Part shown: in pieces, positions 5,908-8,009 of the stretch
Numbering within the stretch: the stretch's first letter is position 1
How the letters are laid out: each line of letters begins with the position of its first letter
Assembly: GCA_944345045.1 (NCBI GenBank)
Contig: CALVMI010000055.1
Coordinates: 1 to 8,009 of the forward strand
DNA: 8,009 nucleotides
From: an uncultured Bacilli bacterium
GTDB lineage: Bacteria > Bacillota_I > Bacilli_A > RF39 > UBA660
Direction: 5' to 3'
Notes under the pieces: model-generated
Told to the model about the DNA's origin: nothing
The model's input: only the letters and a program-made list of their open reading frames with translations
Databases searched by the model: none
Program-made: the position numbers and the translations under genes

Positions 5908-7818
5908 ATGAAAAAGCTGTTTTTATTAGTGTTTCTTTTGCTCTGTCCCATTACAGTCTCGGCCTCTAGAGTAGAGTATGATATTACCAATTTTTTGGTG
6001 GATGCGACTATCATGGAAAATGGTGATATGAATGTTAAAGAACTGATTGTTTTAGATGGTACTTTTAATGGCTATGTAAGGGAACTGGTTTATCGTAATA
6101 GTAGATTAGAATTTTATGAACCTATTAATTATCAGCAAGATGCAATTTATAATGCTAATGGAATTTCTAATATGCAAATAAAAGCAGGTTATTTAAATGA
6201 AGAGGAGATTGATTTTTCTTCTTTGAATAGTGAAACTTTTAAAAATTTAACTAAAGTTTTTTATGATGCTGATGCTATTAATGGAGATTATTTTGAATCG
6301 AGCATTCAAGATGGTAAATCCTATAAAATGTATTATTCAGCCGATAATGAAGTTGTTGGTTTTTTGCTTCAATATACTTTAGAAGATGTCGCGGTATTAC
6401 ATGAAGATGTTGGCGAGGTATATTGGACTTTTATAGGAGAAAATTTTACGGATTCTATTATGAATTTACAAATTCAAGTTCATTTGCCAAAGGAAGATAC
6501 TAGTGAATCTTTTCGAGCTTGGGCACATGGTGATCTAACAGGAAATCTTGAATTTTTAGATGAGCAAACTGTTTTAGCAACAGTAAAAAGACTATCTCCT
6601 AACACAGCTATTGATCTTCGTTTAACTTTTGATGCTTCTTTACTTAATGCTGATATGGTTAGCAAAAAATCAAATGAAGTGGCTTTAGATAAAATACTTG
6701 AAGTTGAAGAAGAACGAGCTTTAAATGCCAATTTACAAAGAGAAAGAGCAGAAAGAAATTTAACTATTGCTAATATTATATGTGGTGTTTTTATCGCGGC
6801 TTTACTTATATGGTGGCTTTATGTGTATTTCCGTTATGATAAAGAATATAAAAGTACCTTTAATCATAAATATAACCGCGAATTTATTGATGAATATAAC
6901 GTTGAAGTAGTAGATTACTTAATGAATCATTCAATAACACCAAATGCGATGTCTGCTTCTATTTTGAATTTAATTTATAAAAAGAATATTAAAGTAGAAG
7001 AAATTGTTTCAGAAAAGAAAAAGAAGAAAGAAAAAAATTATTTATTTACTTTATTAAATCGAGATAATGTAAATGATACAGAAGATGTGTTATTAGATTT
7101 TTTATTTGAAACTGTTGGTAAAGAAAATAAATTTACAACGACCGAGTTAAAAATATATGCGGCAGGTCCATCAACTTTTACAAATTTTCAAAAGTCTTAC
7201 ACGAATTGGCAGAATTGTGCTCGTAAAGATGGTGAAAAGCAAAAGTTTTTTGAAACAAATGGGTTACCGATTGTAAGTAGTATCTTTATTTTCTTAATTG
7301 CCTTTTTTATTGTTTTTTATATTATGTATTTACAAGTAGATACGTACTTAACTTTTATTGTGATTGCTTTAACCATTGTTTTCTTTATTTATGCGATGAT
7401 GATTCGTAAAAGAACAAAGAAGGGTAATGAACATTATGTTCGTTGGAAAGCTTTTAAAAACTTCTTAAATGATTTTGGTAGATTTGATATTAAAGAATTG
7501 CCAGAAGTTGCTTTGTGGGAAAAATATTTAGTATATGCTACTGTTTTTGGCCTTGCAGATCAAGTTGAAGAAGCAATGAGTGTCAAAATTCAAGAACTAC
7601 CAACAGGAATGGTGGGAGTTTATTATCCAACTTGGGTTGATTTTCATATTGCCCATATGGTTAGTCATAGTATTCATAATTCATTCACTTCAAACCAAAC
7701 AGCTATTACAAATTCTAGAATTGCTTCAAGTAGTCGTAGTAGCGGGGGAGGCTTTGGAGGTGGTTTTTCTTCCGGCGGCGGCTTTGGCGGCGGAGGAGGA
7801 GGCGGACATGGATTTTAA
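5908..7818 (+). CDS. DUF2207 membrane protein with Gly-rich tail
   Basis: This 636-residue protein starts with a signal peptide (MKKLFLLVFLLLCPITVSA, likely cut near residue 19). An outer domain opening RVEYDITNFLVDATIMENGD follows, typical of the DUF2207 N-terminus. One helix lies at about 286-308, then an inner region (about 309-450) with a helical winged-helix-like part around NVEVVDYLMNHSITPNAMS, then paired helices at 455-475 and 480-499. A second inner segment ends in a Gly/Ser tail (612-636) of GGGF repeats closing in HGF. This order of parts and the Gly-rich tail fit the DUF2207 family, of unknown biochemical role. AAAGGA (5895-5900) lies 7 nt before the ATG. Pairing with lemA supports a joint envelope role. 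The tail codons use GGC and GGA heavily, making a GC-rich patch in AT-rich DNA. Confidence 0.9.
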   Translation: MKKLFLLVFLLLCPITVSASRVEYDITNFLVDATIMENGDMNVKELIVLDGTFNGYVRELVYRNSRLEFYEPINYQQDAIYNANGISNMQIKAGYLNEEEIDFSSLNSETFKNLTKVFYDADAINGDYFESSIQDGKSYKMYYSADNEVVGFLLQYTLEDVAVLHEDVGEVYWTFIGENFTDSIMNLQIQVHLPKEDTSESFRAWAHGDLTGNLEFLDEQTVLATVKRLSPNTAIDLRLTFDASLLNADMVSKKSNEVALDKILEVEEERALNANLQRERAERNLTIANIICGVFIAALLIWWLYVYFRYDKEYKSTFNHKYNREFIDEYNVEVVDYLMNHSITPNAMSASILNLIYKKNIKVEEIVSEKKKKKEKNYLFTLLNRDNVNDTEDVLLDFLFETVGKENKFTTTELKIYAAGPSTFTNFQKSYTNWQNCARKDGEKQKFFETNGLPIVSSIFIFLIAFFIVFYIMYLQVDTYLTFIVIALTIVFFIYAMMIRKRTKKGNEHYVRWKAFKNFLNDFGRFDIKELPEVALWEKYLVYATVFGLADQVEEAMSVKIQELPTGMVGVYYPTWVDFHIAHMVSHSIHNSFTSNQTAITNSRIASSSRSSGGGFGGGFSSGGGFGGGGGGGHGF

Positions 7819-7822
7819 TGTC

Positions 7823-7851
7823 TTGCTTTTTTTTGCTCTTTTTATTATAAT
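7823..7851 (+). promoter_or_regulatory. Predicted promoter of the last gene
   Basis: A perfect TATAAT (7846-7851) lies 17 bp after TTGCTT (7823-7828), with a T-rich spacer. The transcript start would be near 7858, about 19 nt before the ATG. The same weak TTGCTT -35 occurs at 3788. No clear terminator for the preceding gene was found in this gap. Confidence 0.5.
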
Positions 7852-7876
7852 TTAGACATAGAATAGAGGAGAGAAT

Positions 7877-8009
7877 ATGGATACGAAACACTGGTTAAAT
7901 ATCGGAATAACATTGAGTTGTATGGTAGTAGTATGTATAACAACATCCCTTGCTTATTTTGTTGCAAATATTACCCATAATAATGTCAATGAAACAAGAT
8001 TTGAAGCAG
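7877..8009 (+). CDS. Exported or membrane-anchored protein, N-terminus only (partial)
   Basis: An ATG at 7877, preceded by AGGAG (7867-7871) with 5-nt spacing, opens a frame that runs 44 codons to the window end without a stop. The start, MDTKHWLNIGITLS, leads into a hydrophobic stretch (about 8-30) ending in SLAYFVANIT, followed by polar residues. This fits an uncleaved anchor or a signal peptide. The AYF pattern after the hydrophobic core recalls signal regions of SipW-processed (TasA-like) proteins, but too little is visible to assign a family. It has its own predicted promoter. Confidence 0.75.
   Translation, partial: MDTKHWLNIGITLSCMVVVCITTSLAYFVANITHNNVNETRFEA

Noticed and set aside
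7741..7815. Gly-rich segment as a DNA tandem repeat or transferred fragment
   Set aside because: The units are irregular, stay in frame and match the usual C-terminal tail of this protein family.
7580..7855. A 91-codon open frame overlapping the end of the DUF2207 gene in another frame
   Set aside because: It overlaps a well-supported gene for most of its length, its start has no good ribosome-binding site, and its hydrophobic product is a frame-shift reading of Gly-rich and AT-rich codons.
7818..7859. ATGTCT and AGACAT inverted repeat as a terminator of the DUF2207 gene
   Set aside because: The arms are only 6 bp with a 30-nt loop, and no T tract follows the second arm; likely chance around a T-rich promoter.

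Overview
This AT-rich window comes from a low-GC Gram-positive (Firmicutes/Bacillota-type) bacterium, probably an uncultured gut Bacilli lineage near the Mollicutes. The evidence is strong Shine-Dalgarno sites, sigma-A-type promoters with 16-17 bp spacers, a tyrosyl T-box leader, hairpin-plus-U terminators, a peptide-sensor-type histidine kinase end, and LemA and DUF2207 proteins. Tryptophan is encoded by TGG and no reading frame contains an internal TGA, so the standard bacterial code fits and the Mycoplasma code does not. The lineage assignment is inference.

All genes lie on the + strand. From left to right: the last 37 codons of a GHKL sensor histidine kinase (1-114); a 486-residue single-pass membrane protein with a large outer domain of unknown function (182-1642); a T-box leader (about 1684-1840) controlling tyrosyl-tRNA synthetase tyrS (1841-3055), closed by a good terminator; a YkgJ-like cysteine-cluster protein (3136-3780) with its own promoter and terminator; a two-gene unit of a six-helix DUF308/HdeD-like membrane protein (3836-4435) and a pilin-like exported protein (4446-5255); a lemA gene (5309-5863) separated by a terminator-like hairpin from a DUF2207 membrane protein with a Gly-rich tail (5908-7818); and the start of a further exported or membrane-anchored protein (7877 to the window end).

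The most interesting element is the tyrS leader. It has an almost consensus promoter and the conserved T-box sequence. Its Stem I appears reduced to a kink-turn plus a five-pair hairpin that presents the Tyr codon UAC in the terminal loop, instead of the usual long Stem I with an internal specifier loop. Its antiterminator-like hairpin also lies inside the terminator stem rather than overlapping it. Both points come from pairing by eye and need structural or comparative tests.

Much of the rest concerns the cell envelope. Five of the seven complete genes encode membrane or exported proteins, and the pilin-like protein and the following lemA/DUF2207 pair are the most likely functional groupings. 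No mobile element, CRISPR array, tRNA or rRNA was seen.
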